This document shows positions 16,715 to 25,238 of a stretch of 43,005 nucleotides of DNA, one piece after another. The translations under genes and the position numbers were made by a program. This stretch comes from Balneolia bacterium (lineage in GTDB: Bacteria > Bacteroidota > Rhodothermia > Balneolales > Cyclonatronaceae): positions 1-43,005 of the forward strand of contig PWID01000111.1 of NCBI GenBank assembly GCA_003555145.1, in the 5' to 3' direction. Numbering within the stretch: the stretch's first letter is position 1; every line of letters begins with the position of its first letter. The notes beneath the pieces were generated by a model. It had not been told where the DNA came from, did not search any database, and worked only from the letters and a program-made list of their open reading frames with translations.

Positions 16715-18190
16715 TTGAGTACAGAAACAAAGCCTGAAATCAATCAGGATACCGTTTTTGAAACGGTTATCGGTCTTGAGGTGCACGCACAGCTTCTCAC
16801 CAATACCAAAGCCTTCGCTCCGGTTAAAGCCGAATACGGCGGACACCCAAATACACAGGTTTCACCACTCTGCCTTGGACATCCCGGCACATTGCCCGTT
16901 CTGAACGAAAATCTGGTGAAATATATCATCAAGATGGGACTGGCAACCAAGTGTGAAATTGCGCCTAAATCCATTTTTGCCAGGAAAAACTATTTTTATC
17001 CGGATTTGCCAAAGGGCTACCAGATTTCTCAGTTCGACACGCCTATTTGCTTCGACGGACACATCGATGTAATACTCGAAGACGGCGTTGAAAAACGTAT
17101 CGGCATCACCCGTATACACATGGAAGAAGATGCTGGTAAGTCGATTCACGATCAGGATCCGTACAATACACTGGTTGACCTCAACCGTGCCGGTACGCCA
17201 CTTATTGAGATTGTATCTGAGCCGGATATGCGTTCGCCTCAGGAAGCCTATGCATATCTTACGCGCATCAAACAGATTGTGCAGTACCTCGAGGTTTGTG
17301 ATGGTAACATGGAAGAGGGCAGCCTCCGCTGTGATGCAAACGTTTCCATTCGTCCGGTGGGTCAAAAAGAACTGGGCACCAGAACAGAAATTAAAAACCT
17401 GAACTCATTCAGAAACGTGGAGCGGGCTTTGGCTTACGAAGTCGAGCGCCAGAAACAGCTGATTCTGAACGGTGGTAAGGTTGTTCAGCAGACCCTGTTG
17501 TGGGATGCGAACCGCCTGGAAACGCGTCAGCTTCGCTCCAAAGAAGAGGCACACGATTATCGCTATTTTCCGGAGCCGGATCTTCCGCCTGTAGTTGTAA
17601 CCAGCGAAATGCTTTCTGAAATTAAAAGCAGTCTGCCCGAAATGCCGGATGTGCGTAAAGCGCGCCTTATGGAAGAGCTCGGACTGCCAGAGCAGGATGC
17701 CCATCTGATTACCGAAGACCGCTATCTGGCTGATTTCTTCGAATCGCTTTACAAAGAAAGTGGAAACGCCAAGCAGTCGGCTAATCTCATTTTGAGTGAA
17801 GTTAAGCGCGTTTTAAATGAAAGAAGCATGGAGATACGCGAGTTTCCTGTAACCACATCCCGACTTGCCGGATTGATTAAACTTCGCGACGGCGATAAGA
17901 TCAGCTCTTCAGCTATGCAGTCTATTTTCAATGAGATGCTAGAAGGTGATGCATCAGCAGAGGAAGTGGCAAATGCAAAAAATCTGCTTCAGGTTTCTGA
18001 TACCGGATTCCTTGAACCAATAATCGAACAGGTAATGACAGACAATCCGGACGAAGTTAACCGTTACCGTGAGGGTAAAAAGGGACTCATGGGCTTTTTT
18101 GTTGGTCAGGTTATGAAACAGACCAAAGGAAAAGCGAATCCCAAAATGGTAAGTTCAATGGTTCAGAAAAAACTTGAGGATCAAGAATGA
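16715..18190 (+). CDS. gatB: Asp-tRNA(Asn)/Glu-tRNA(Gln) amidotransferase subunit B
   Basis: tRNA-binding kinase-like subunit of GatCAB, which amidates mischarged Glu-tRNA(Gln) or Asp-tRNA(Asn). The 491 residues include the opening VIGLEVHAQL, PLCLGHPGTLPVLN, FARKNYFYPDLPKGYQISQ, the HMEEDAGKS ATP/zinc region, EGSLRCDANVS, TEIKNLNS and the C-terminal YqeY-like helical domain ending GQVMKQTKGKANP. The start is TTG 16715; the next ATG lies inside the conserved core. gatA and gatC are not adjacent. A near match to a -7 box (TATCTTTTG, 16656-16664) lies about 50 bases upstream. Its stop overlaps the next gene by four bases. Confidence 0.95.
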   Translation: MSTETKPEINQDTVFETVIGLEVHAQLLTNTKAFAPVKAEYGGHPNTQVSPLCLGHPGTLPVLNENLVKYIIKMGLATKCEIAPKSIFARKNYFYPDLPKGYQISQFDTPICFDGHIDVILEDGVEKRIGITRIHMEEDAGKSIHDQDPYNTLVDLNRAGTPLIEIVSEPDMRSPQEAYAYLTRIKQIVQYLEVCDGNMEEGSLRCDANVSIRPVGQKELGTRTEIKNLNSFRNVERALAYEVERQKQLILNGGKVVQQTLLWDANRLETRQLRSKEEAHDYRYFPEPDLPPVVVTSEMLSEIKSSLPEMPDVRKARLMEELGLPEQDAHLITEDRYLADFFESLYKESGNAKQSANLILSEVKRVLNERSMEIREFPVTTSRLAGLIKLRDGDKISSSAMQSIFNEMLEGDASAEEVANAKNLLQVSDTGFLEPIIEQVMTDNPDEVNRYREGKKGLMGFFVGQVMKQTKGKANPKMVSSMVQKKLEDQE

Positions 18191-19569
18191 ATACAGCTAC
18201 AACTTTGAAAGCAATCGTTTTATCGGCATTACTTTTGGGATTCAGTGCTTTTGTTGCAACAGATGCACAGGCGCAGCGAAGCACAGCTCAAGTTTCCGGC
18301 ATGATATCGGTTGATCATACAATCGACAGTACAGGAGACTACTCTGGTATCGGTGTTGCCATCGTTCATTTCAACCCGGCAGAATCGGTTCTTGATACCC
18401 TGTTCTATGAGACTACTGATGTTAATGGAATGTTTTCGGGAACGGCACGTTTCAACAACCGGAATGAGTACGTTATTTCCATCACCAGAAACCAAAGGCT
18501 GATTTCCACATCAACCGTTGTTCTGGCCGATGGCGATGATGTCAACATGAGCGCCGAAATTCCGGGCTTCAGCGAAAGTTTCCGGGCAGAATCGGTTGAG
18601 AACACAGCCGTAAACGATTTCCGACGCGTAGAGCGTAACTTCAACCGTGTGGTTGATTTCATAAATTCCGGCTACTCTGAGGTAACGCAGGATACCATTC
18701 CGGTTATTCTGCGCACCTGGAGCGATCTGTACTGGTCGATTCAGGATACGCATCCCAATACCCTTGCAGCCGAGTCCGGCACGCTTCGCTCAATTGAAGT
18801 TATCCAGGGCTGGGATGATGAACTCGTGCTTCGGAGAGCAAAACAAGGCCTGCGGGAAATGAGTGATTTTAAATCGGAGCGGGCAAGTATAGCCGCAGAC
18901 GCCATCACCAGAATAGATGGTTTGGATGCTGGTGTTGCGTTCATCGATTCGGTAAGAACGCTAGACATTAGCGAAGACGATCACATCATTCTTGAAATGA
19001 GAAAAATTGAACTGCTTACCGAACATGATCAGAATGAAAGAGCCCTGCGCTATCTTAGCGACTTTCGCCAGAAATACGGGGATGACTCAACTTTGAATCA
19101 ATGGGCTGATATTTATCAATTTGATATCGAAAACCTCTCGAAAGGATTACCTGTGCCCGAATTCTCAATCCTGCTTCAGGATGAGCGCACTCTGAGCAAC
19201 ACGGACTTCGAAGGTAAGTATCTGCTTATTGAAGTAGTAAACCTGGCTTCGGGCCGGTATATGACCGATCACACTCTTCTGAGTTTTATATACGAAGATG
19301 TGAAGGATGAAGTACAGTTTTTAACGATACCCACTACAGAAAGCCCTATTACAATACGGGCATTCTACGAAGAACGGCCAACATCATGGCCTGTAGCAAA
19401 ATCCCGCCAGGTACATTCTGCCGGGCTAATGGATAAACTAAACGTGGTAGTGCAACCCACACGATTGCTTGTGGCGCCAGATGGCACCATAGTAAGAAAG
19501 TATTCTGGCACGGATTTATCCGTCATAGAAAACGATATCAAAACACTATTAAACGAGGATCCTTCATGA
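18187..19569 (+). CDS. exported protein with a cysteine-less TlpA/thioredoxin-like domain
   Basis: A 460-residue protein of unknown function. It has a signal peptide (core AIVLSALLLGFSAFVA, cleavage near AQAQ), a beta-rich carboxypeptidase-regulatory-like N-terminal region (about 35-135), a helical middle, and a C-terminal TlpA-like domain from about residue 320: GLPVPEFSILLQD, TDFEGKYLLIEVVN and QPTRLLVAPDGTIV. Where TlpA proteins have WCxPC, this one reads NLASGRY (352-358), so no redox cysteines remain although the cis-proline is kept. It is coupled by four-base ATGA overlaps to gatB before it and tpiA after it. A binding or structural periplasmic role is likely, but this is inference. Confidence 0.75.
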   Translation: MNTATTLKAIVLSALLLGFSAFVATDAQAQRSTAQVSGMISVDHTIDSTGDYSGIGVAIVHFNPAESVLDTLFYETTDVNGMFSGTARFNNRNEYVISITRNQRLISTSTVVLADGDDVNMSAEIPGFSESFRAESVENTAVNDFRRVERNFNRVVDFINSGYSEVTQDTIPVILRTWSDLYWSIQDTHPNTLAAESGTLRSIEVIQGWDDELVLRRAKQGLREMSDFKSERASIAADAITRIDGLDAGVAFIDSVRTLDISEDDHIILEMRKIELLTEHDQNERALRYLSDFRQKYGDDSTLNQWADIYQFDIENLSKGLPVPEFSILLQDERTLSNTDFEGKYLLIEVVNLASGRYMTDHTLLSFIYEDVKDEVQFLTIPTTESPITIRAFYEERPTSWPVAKSRQVHSAGLMDKLNVVVQPTRLLVAPDGTIVRKYSGTDLSVIENDIKTLLNEDPS

Positions 19570-20342
19570 GAACATTTTTAATTGCTGGCAACTGGAAAAT
19601 GCACCAGAACATTGCCGAAACGAAAGCTTATTTCAACGAATTCACAAAGCTCGTAAAGAAAGCGCCTGAGGGCGTGAACATTCTTTTATGCCCGGTTTAT
19701 ACATCGCTGCATGCCGCAGCAGAAGCAACGGCAAAAGTTGATGGACTGCACATCGGAGCCCAGAACCTTCACTTCGAAGACAAAGGTGCATTTACGGGCG
19801 AAATTACCGCAGAAATGATTAAAGAGACCGGTGCTGATCACGTAATTATTGGCCATTCCGAACGCCGGCAGTATTACAACGAGACCGATGAAACGGTAAA
19901 TAAAAAAACGCACAAAGCTATTCAGGCAGGTTTAACACCAGTAGTTTGCGTAGGTGAGCTTCTCGAAGAACGAAAAGCGGATCGCCATTTCGAAGTTGTT
20001 AAAAAACAGGTAGTCGAAGGTCTTAAAGGAGTAAGCAAAGGTGACGCCACCAAGCTTGTTGTAGCATACGAACCCGTATGGGCTATCGGTACGGGCGAAA
20101 CAGCATCTCCTGATCAGGCGCAAGAAATTCATGCGTTCATCCGTAAGGAGCTTAGCAGTCTTTATGATGAAGGAACAGCTGCTAAAATTCAGATTCTCTA
20201 CGGCGGAAGCATGAATCCAGGCAACGCTGAAGAACTGCTATCCATGGAAGATGTAGACGGTGGACTTATTGGCGGCGCCAGCCTCAAGCCAGACAGTTTT
20301 AGCGAAATTGTTCATTTTGCAGGAAAAATATACTCCAGCTAA
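19566..20342 (+). CDS. tpiA: triosephosphate isomerase
   Basis: Glycolytic enzyme interconverting dihydroxyacetone phosphate and glyceraldehyde 3-phosphate. Active-site residues are all present: N9 and K11 in AGNWKM, the histidine in IIGHSERRQYYNE, the glutamate in AYEPVWAIGTGETA (hinge loop) and the phosphate-binding YGGSMNPGN and GGLIGGASL. Length 258 is normal. It overlaps the preceding gene by four bases and shares one base with the purD start (TAATG), so the run is translationally coupled. Confidence 0.97.
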   Translation: MRTFLIAGNWKMHQNIAETKAYFNEFTKLVKKAPEGVNILLCPVYTSLHAAAEATAKVDGLHIGAQNLHFEDKGAFTGEITAEMIKETGADHVIIGHSERRQYYNETDETVNKKTHKAIQAGLTPVVCVGELLEERKADRHFEVVKKQVVEGLKGVSKGDATKLVVAYEPVWAIGTGETASPDQAQEIHAFIRKELSSLYDEGTAAKIQILYGGSMNPGNAEELLSMEDVDGGLIGGASLKPDSFSEIVHFAGKIYSS

Positions 20343-21634
20343 TGGAATCCATTAACGTACTTCTCATCGGAAGCGGAGGGCGCGAACATGCTCTGGCATG
20401 GTCCCTCCGTAAATCCCCCTCAATTGGCAAGCTATTTATTGCCCCGGGTAATCCCGGTACTGAGTTTTTAGGTAATAATGTGGATCTGGATATACGGAAT
20501 CATGATGCTGTACTGGAGTTTGTGGAGGGAAACGATATCGGTTTAACCGTAGTCGGACCCGAACAGCCTCTGGTTGATGGTATCGTGGATTTTCTTGATG
20601 CTCACGACAAAGTAGCCTTTGGCCCAACGGCTGATGCCGCCCGGCTTGAAGGCAGCAAATCGTTTGCCAAGGAAATAATGGAGAAGTACAATGTGCCCAC
20701 AGGCTCTTTTAAACTGTTTGATCGCCACGAGTGGTCAGCTGCCGAGGCTTACATAGAAGAAAATGAAAGCTGGCCAATGGTGCTCAAAGCCGATGGATTG
20801 GCTGCCGGCAAAGGCGTCTTTATTTCAAAAGACAAAGAAGAAGCCAAGAAAGCCCTTGAATTTCTGCAAAACGATCCCGCTTTAAGTGCGGCTTCGTACA
20901 GGCTGGTAATTGAAGAGTTTCTGGAAGGTGAGGAAGTCTCTGTTTTTGCCATTTGTGATGGCGATACTGCTACTATCCTTATGGATGCTCAGGACCATAA
21001 ACGAATTGGTGATGGCGACACAGGTCTCAATACCGGTGGAATGGGCGCCTATGCGCCAACACCTGTATTAGATGCTGATTCGCTTGAAAATATTCGGCAG
21101 CGTATTATTCTGCCTATGGTTAACGCTATGGCCGAAGAAGGTATACCGTACAAAGGAATTCTGTACTGTGGTTTAATGATGACGGCACAGGGCCCCAAAG
21201 TTATCGAATTTAACTGTCGCTTCGGTGATCCGGAATGCCAGGTGATTATGCCCGCGCTTGAAACAGATATCATTGAAATTATGATGGCTTCCGTGCATGG
21301 TAAGCTGGATTATATCGATATAAAAGTGGATTCCGAGTCGTTTTATACGTGTGTGGTGCTATCTTCAGAAGGATATCCCAGATCATACGAAAAAGGAAAA
21401 GTGATAGGTGGTATTCCTGCTGATTCAGACTCACTTTATGTATTCCATGCGGGTACAAAAAAAGATGATGACGGAAAACTGGTTACCAATGGAGGGCGCG
21501 TGCTCAATGTAGTATCAAAGGCTGCAACGCTCAACGACTCAATCCAAAAAGCATACGATGCTATTTCAAGTATCAGTTTTGATGGTATGTACTTTCGAAA
21601 AGATATTGGAGCCAAAGGACTTAAGAGGTTCTGA
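20342..21634 (+). CDS. purD: phosphoribosylamine-glycine ligase (GAR synthetase)
   Basis: Second step of de novo purine synthesis. The 430-residue ATP-grasp protein starts with NVLLIGSGGREHALAW and carries the family blocks NPGTEFLGNN, VVGPEQPLVDGI, VLKADGLAAGKGV, LEGEEVSVFAICDG, AQDHKRIGDGDTGLNTGGMGAY and EFNCRFGDPECQ. Start and stop codons overlap those of tpiA (one base) and of the following lipoprotein gene (one base). The only other purine gene here, purC, lies about 8 kb away on the other strand. Confidence 0.97.
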   Translation: MESINVLLIGSGGREHALAWSLRKSPSIGKLFIAPGNPGTEFLGNNVDLDIRNHDAVLEFVEGNDIGLTVVGPEQPLVDGIVDFLDAHDKVAFGPTADAARLEGSKSFAKEIMEKYNVPTGSFKLFDRHEWSAAEAYIEENESWPMVLKADGLAAGKGVFISKDKEEAKKALEFLQNDPALSAASYRLVIEEFLEGEEVSVFAICDGDTATILMDAQDHKRIGDGDTGLNTGGMGAYAPTPVLDADSLENIRQRIILPMVNAMAEEGIPYKGILYCGLMMTAQGPKVIEFNCRFGDPECQVIMPALETDIIEIMMASVHGKLDYIDIKVDSESFYTCVVLSSEGYPRSYEKGKVIGGIPADSDSLYVFHAGTKKDDDGKLVTNGGRVLNVVSKAATLNDSIQKAYDAISSISFDGMYFRKDIGAKGLKRF

Positions 21635-22536
21635 TGAGAAATATTCTCTATCTGTTAGTGATCACGTTTTTTGCCTTTTCCTGTTCAGGAGCTGCAGAGA
21701 CATCACAAATAGTTGAGGAGTATAACCAAACAACAGATTTGTCCCGAAGTGAAGCCGATCTCCAATTTTCTGTAATTAGTGATGGGTTGCGTAATGCGGT
21801 ATCAGTCGATTATGTAAGCACTGAAAACAGTCTTTATATTGTTGAACAGGGGCGGAACCGGATACTTAAACTTACAACAGGCGGGATTCGAACAGATTCT
21901 GTAGGCACGCGAGGTTCGGGTGACTCTCGTTTTGATGCACCTTCTTCGATCGATGCCACAAACGGGCTTCAGGTTTTTGTCGCTGACCGAAACAATGCCC
22001 GAATTCAGGTATTTGAAAGAAGGTTGGCTTATTTGAGTACCATCACGCCACCTTCAGACAGACAGGGAATAAATCCCGTATTCTTCAGGCCGGAGGCAAT
22101 TACAGTAAACTCCTTCGGAGATATATTTGTGTACGATGGCGAATCGCAACAGATTCTCAAATACGATCGAAACGGCCGTTTTCAGCTTGTGATATCTTTA
22201 TCGGTTTTTGATCTTGAAACCCCGCTTCGAAGCATACAGTCATTCGAAGACCGTTTATACCTTCTGGAAAGAGACAGGGGGCTTATTCATGAAATAACGG
22301 CACAGGGTGGATACAGAGGCTTTTCTCCTGCCTCTCAAGGACTAAAGGCGATGTACATTTATGAAGACCAAATCTGGGGAGTAACTGATAACGACCTTAT
22401 TGTTTTTAATCTTAACGGCCGGCCAATTCACAGATATTCTCATAATGTTACAGGTAACGTAACGGGCGTTGCAGTTAGCAGGTCCCGTGTTTTTATACTT
22501 ACGGCGAATACTCTAAAATCCGTTTCCAAACCATAA
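21634..22536 (+). CDS. lipoprotein with NHL-like beta-propeller
   Basis: A 300-residue exported protein. A lipobox ending FAFSC is at residues 13-17, so the mature protein is probably lipid-anchored. The rest has repeats of about 45 residues of the NHL kind (VEQGRNRILKLTTGG, VADRNNARIQVFERR, VYDGESQQILKYDRNG), giving about five or six blades. Such propellers usually bind other proteins or glycans; no catalytic residues can be named. It is coupled to purD by a TGATG overlap, a link that has no obvious metabolic logic. Confidence 0.78.
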   Translation: MRNILYLLVITFFAFSCSGAAETSQIVEEYNQTTDLSRSEADLQFSVISDGLRNAVSVDYVSTENSLYIVEQGRNRILKLTTGGIRTDSVGTRGSGDSRFDAPSSIDATNGLQVFVADRNNARIQVFERRLAYLSTITPPSDRQGINPVFFRPEAITVNSFGDIFVYDGESQQILKYDRNGRFQLVISLSVFDLETPLRSIQSFEDRLYLLERDRGLIHEITAQGGYRGFSPASQGLKAMYIYEDQIWGVTDNDLIVFNLNGRPIHRYSHNVTGNVTGVAVSRSRVFILTANTLKSVSKP

Positions 22537-22593
22537 ATCTGATATGTTTTCTGAATAGCTTATTTATCCACAGGGAAATATCTCTGTTTCAAA

Positions 22594-22621
22594 TTGGTTA
22601 TATTCAGACATCCCTTATAAC
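22594..22621 (+). promoter_or_regulatory. possible promoter for the small protein and mutL
   Basis: TTGGTT (22594-22599), a 16-base spacer and TATAAC (22616-22621), about 20 bases before the next start codon. An imperfect dyad beginning ACAGGG and ending CTCTGT lies just upstream at 22570-22587. The site is weak evidence on its own. Confidence 0.3.
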
Positions 22622-22639
22622 AAAAAAATCAGCTCAGCC

Positions 22640-22843
22640 ATGTTAGGACCCATAGTTGGCAAGAGGAAACAGCCGAAGCGTTTTAACTACAATCCGAAAT
22701 ATTACGACGAGAAAAAGGAAAAAGCTAAAAAGCGACGTAATCAAATCCAGTTTGAGAGTAAATCAAGCAGGGGACAAGTTCGTTCTATTATTCTTTACGC
22801 CGCTATTTTGTTTGGTTTATTCTGGGTATTTCTTCAGCTTTAA
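22640..22843 (+). CDS. small basic single-pass membrane protein next to mutL
   Basis: A 67-residue protein. The first 45 residues are strongly basic and contain a RFNYNPKYYDEKKEKAKKRR segment; the last 20 form one transmembrane helix (SIILYAAILFGLFWVFLQL) ending at the C-terminus, so it is probably tail-anchored with a charged cytoplasmic part. Small proteins with a similar F-x-Y-x-P-x-[YF]-Y opening are, from memory, common upstream of mutL in Bacteroidota, but their role is not known to me. It lies 73 bases before mutL and likely shares its transcript. Confidence 0.7.
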   Translation: MLGPIVGKRKQPKRFNYNPKYYDEKKEKAKKRRNQIQFESKSSRGQVRSIILYAAILFGLFWVFLQL

Positions 22844-22916
22844 CCCTTCAGACGGAAACTTTCAAATTTTCTGCATTTAAAATATTCAAACGTAATATTT
22901 CATCACTACTACTGCA

Positions 22917-24785
22917 TTGAGTACAACTACAGACAACGTAATACATGTTCTTTCCAACGAGCTGGCTAATAAAATTGCTGCTGGTGAAGTGGTTGAAAGG
23001 CCGGCTTCGGTTGTTAAGGAGCTGCTTGATAATGCAATAGACTCCGGAGCCGATTCAATTCGGGTACTGGTGATGAATGCCGGTCGTAGTATGGTACAGG
23101 TTACAGATAACGGCTGCGGTTTGTCTAAAGATGATATACCTCTTTGCTTTCAGCGCCATGCTACTTCAAAAATAAGCACGGTAGAAGATTTGTATAACAT
23201 CCACACTCTTGGGTTTCGTGGCGAAGCAATGGCTTCCATATCTTCCGTTGCCCATGTGAACCTTAAGACGAAGCGCGTTGGTGATGAAACCGGCTGGGAG
23301 TACGATATCCGCGGTGGAAAACCTTCAGATGTAATACCAGCTGCAACCGAGCCCGGAACAACAGTAAGCGTTAAAAACCTGTTTTTTAATGTACCCGCGC
23401 GAAGAGCTTTTCTCAAAACCGATGCAACCGAGCTTCGCCATATCATCATAACCGTTCAGCAGGCTGCTCTGGCTCATCCGGAAATCAGTTTCGAGCTGAT
23501 GGACGACAAAGAATCAATTTATAAACTCCCCGCTTCATCCCTGGCTGACCGTATTGCCGGCATTTTTGGTAAACCGTACAAAGCGAGCCTGATTCCCGTA
23601 CAAGAATCAACCAGCGTTGTTGGTCTTAAAGGCTATTTGATTGACCCCAAAATGGCTAAGAAAAACAGGGGAGAACAGTTCTTGTTTGTGAATGGCCGGC
23701 CGTTCATGCACCGGCATCTCAATTATATAATCCAGTCGGTTTACAGCACCTGGATAGGAAAAGAGCAGTATCCTTTTTACGCTCTGTTTTTTGAGGTTGA
23801 TCCTCAAAAAGTCGATGTAAACGTACATCCCACCAAGCTTGAAGTTAAATTCGACGATGAGCGCAGCGTATCAACTTTTACCCGTTCTATCATAAAGCGC
23901 GCGCTTAATGAACGCTTTCAGGTGCCGGAAGTAGGTGGTGGCGTATTTGGTGAAGAGATTCAGGGAGGAGGAACATCAGGGGCATTTTCGTTTGAATCGG
24001 GGTTTTCGGCTCCGCGTGATTCTTTCGCAAACAGATATCAAAGAGGGCCTGACAGGGCTGGTTTTCAGCAGAGTGGTGTTTCAGGTCTGGAGATCATGGA
24101 AAAACTATATCCTTCCGGTGGAAACGATGATTCCGGTAATCAGCAGGGCGGGCCAGATAATACTAATTTCGATAATCCGCTTTTGTCCAGACATCAGAAG
24201 CCACAGGAGAAACATTACGATCGGGGCCGCGGATTCTGGCAGCTGCACGATCATTATGTGATTTCCCAAACCAGGTCGGGTATGTTCATTGTTGACCAGT
24301 ACTTCGCCCATATGCGCATCATCTATGAAAAAGCACTAAGCAGTACAGAGTCGGGCCTGCCAAGCACGCAGCAGCTTTTATTTGCGCAATCAATTGATTT
24401 TTCCGCTTCAGACTTTTCCTTACTAAAGGAAGTTCTTCCCACGCTTAAAAAAATCGGTTTTAATATTCAGCTTTTAAGCGGCAATTCGGCCTTGGTTTCA
24501 GGTGTTCCAGCCGACCTAAACATGGGTGATGAAAAGCCCATCATCGAAACCATCCTTCAGGAATATCAATCCTACTCCGGTCCGGTGAAGTTGTCGCACA
24601 GGGAGAAACTGGTGATGTCTTTTGCGTCGAAAGCGGCTATACCAAGAGGGAAAAAACTTTCACAGGTAGAAATGGAAGCCCTTATCGATCAGCTTTTTGC
24701 TTGCGATAATCCATTTCTGGATCCGCTGAACAGGCCTACTACAGTCTTCATCCCACTGGAAGACATACACAAACGCTTTAAATAA
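22917..24785 (+). CDS. mutL: DNA mismatch repair protein MutL
   Basis: Mismatch-repair ATPase linking MutS recognition to strand removal. The N-terminal GHKL ATPase is intact: IAAGEVVERPASVVKELLDN (catalytic E and the N of motif I), TDNGCGLS, RHATSKI and TLGFRGEAMASI, followed by the NVHPTKLEVKF region. A linker rich in G, Q and N spans about residues 340-430, then the C-terminal dimer domain. The latent-endonuclease motif DQHA(x)2E(x)4E reads DQYFAHMRIIYE (460-471): H, A and the first E are replaced. Length 622 is typical. The start is TTG 22917; the next ATG lies within the ATPase core. Confidence 0.95.
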   Translation: MSTTTDNVIHVLSNELANKIAAGEVVERPASVVKELLDNAIDSGADSIRVLVMNAGRSMVQVTDNGCGLSKDDIPLCFQRHATSKISTVEDLYNIHTLGFRGEAMASISSVAHVNLKTKRVGDETGWEYDIRGGKPSDVIPAATEPGTTVSVKNLFFNVPARRAFLKTDATELRHIIITVQQAALAHPEISFELMDDKESIYKLPASSLADRIAGIFGKPYKASLIPVQESTSVVGLKGYLIDPKMAKKNRGEQFLFVNGRPFMHRHLNYIIQSVYSTWIGKEQYPFYALFFEVDPQKVDVNVHPTKLEVKFDDERSVSTFTRSIIKRALNERFQVPEVGGGVFGEEIQGGGTSGAFSFESGFSAPRDSFANRYQRGPDRAGFQQSGVSGLEIMEKLYPSGGNDDSGNQQGGPDNTNFDNPLLSRHQKPQEKHYDRGRGFWQLHDHYVISQTRSGMFIVDQYFAHMRIIYEKALSSTESGLPSTQQLLFAQSIDFSASDFSLLKEVLPTLKKIGFNIQLLSGNSALVSGVPADLNMGDEKPIIETILQEYQSYSGPVKLSHREKLVMSFASKAAIPRGKKLSQVEMEALIDQLFACDNPFLDPLNRPTTVFIPLEDIHKRFK

Positions 24786-24863
24786 CTTTAGAAATGTTCA
24801 GCGAATGCAAATGATCTAAACGTGGTTAAATAAAGGAGATAAAACAAACCTATTTCCTGTATC

Positions 24864-25238
24864 ATGTTTGAAACTGCAGTCGTAGAATTCGGATTTCTAA
24901 TAATTGCGTTAGCTCTTAGTTACGCACACGTTCGCTGGTTTAAATCCAGAAAAGACAAGCTGTCTGTAGAGCAGGAGCTTAAACTTATGTTCAACAGCGA
25001 GTGGAATGGGTCCGATGAAGATGAGATTTACGCCTGGTACAGAGTCCGTTTTCAGCTGAATCAGCTTGAATCTACACACAAAAGCTATGAAAAAAAGCTA
25101 GAGCTTGTAGACCAGTATGTTCGCAGAATAAGCTCGCACTCCATGCGAAGCAGAACCGTAATTGGAGAAAACGGACAAATAGATTTCGAATCATTCAACA
25201 GCCGCGATGATAAATACCGGGATTTATTCGGCTACTGA
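24864..25238 (+). CDS. small membrane-anchored protein of unknown function
   Basis: A 124-residue protein with one N-terminal transmembrane helix (VVEFGFLIIALALSYAHV) followed by a charged, mostly helical cytoplasmic or periplasmic part containing YAWYRVRFQLNQLESTHKSY, which may form a short coiled coil. No known domain was recognised. It follows mutL after 78 bases. A strong AAAGGAG lies 26 bases upstream of the ATG, too far to act as its ribosome site, and an in-frame stop blocks any earlier start. Its last 15 bases overlap the end of the convergent membrane-hydrolase gene. Confidence 0.6.
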   Translation: MFETAVVEFGFLIIALALSYAHVRWFKSRKDKLSVEQELKLMFNSEWNGSDEDEIYAWYRVRFQLNQLESTHKSYEKKLELVDQYVRRISSHSMRSRTVIGENGQIDFESFNSRDDKYRDLFGY

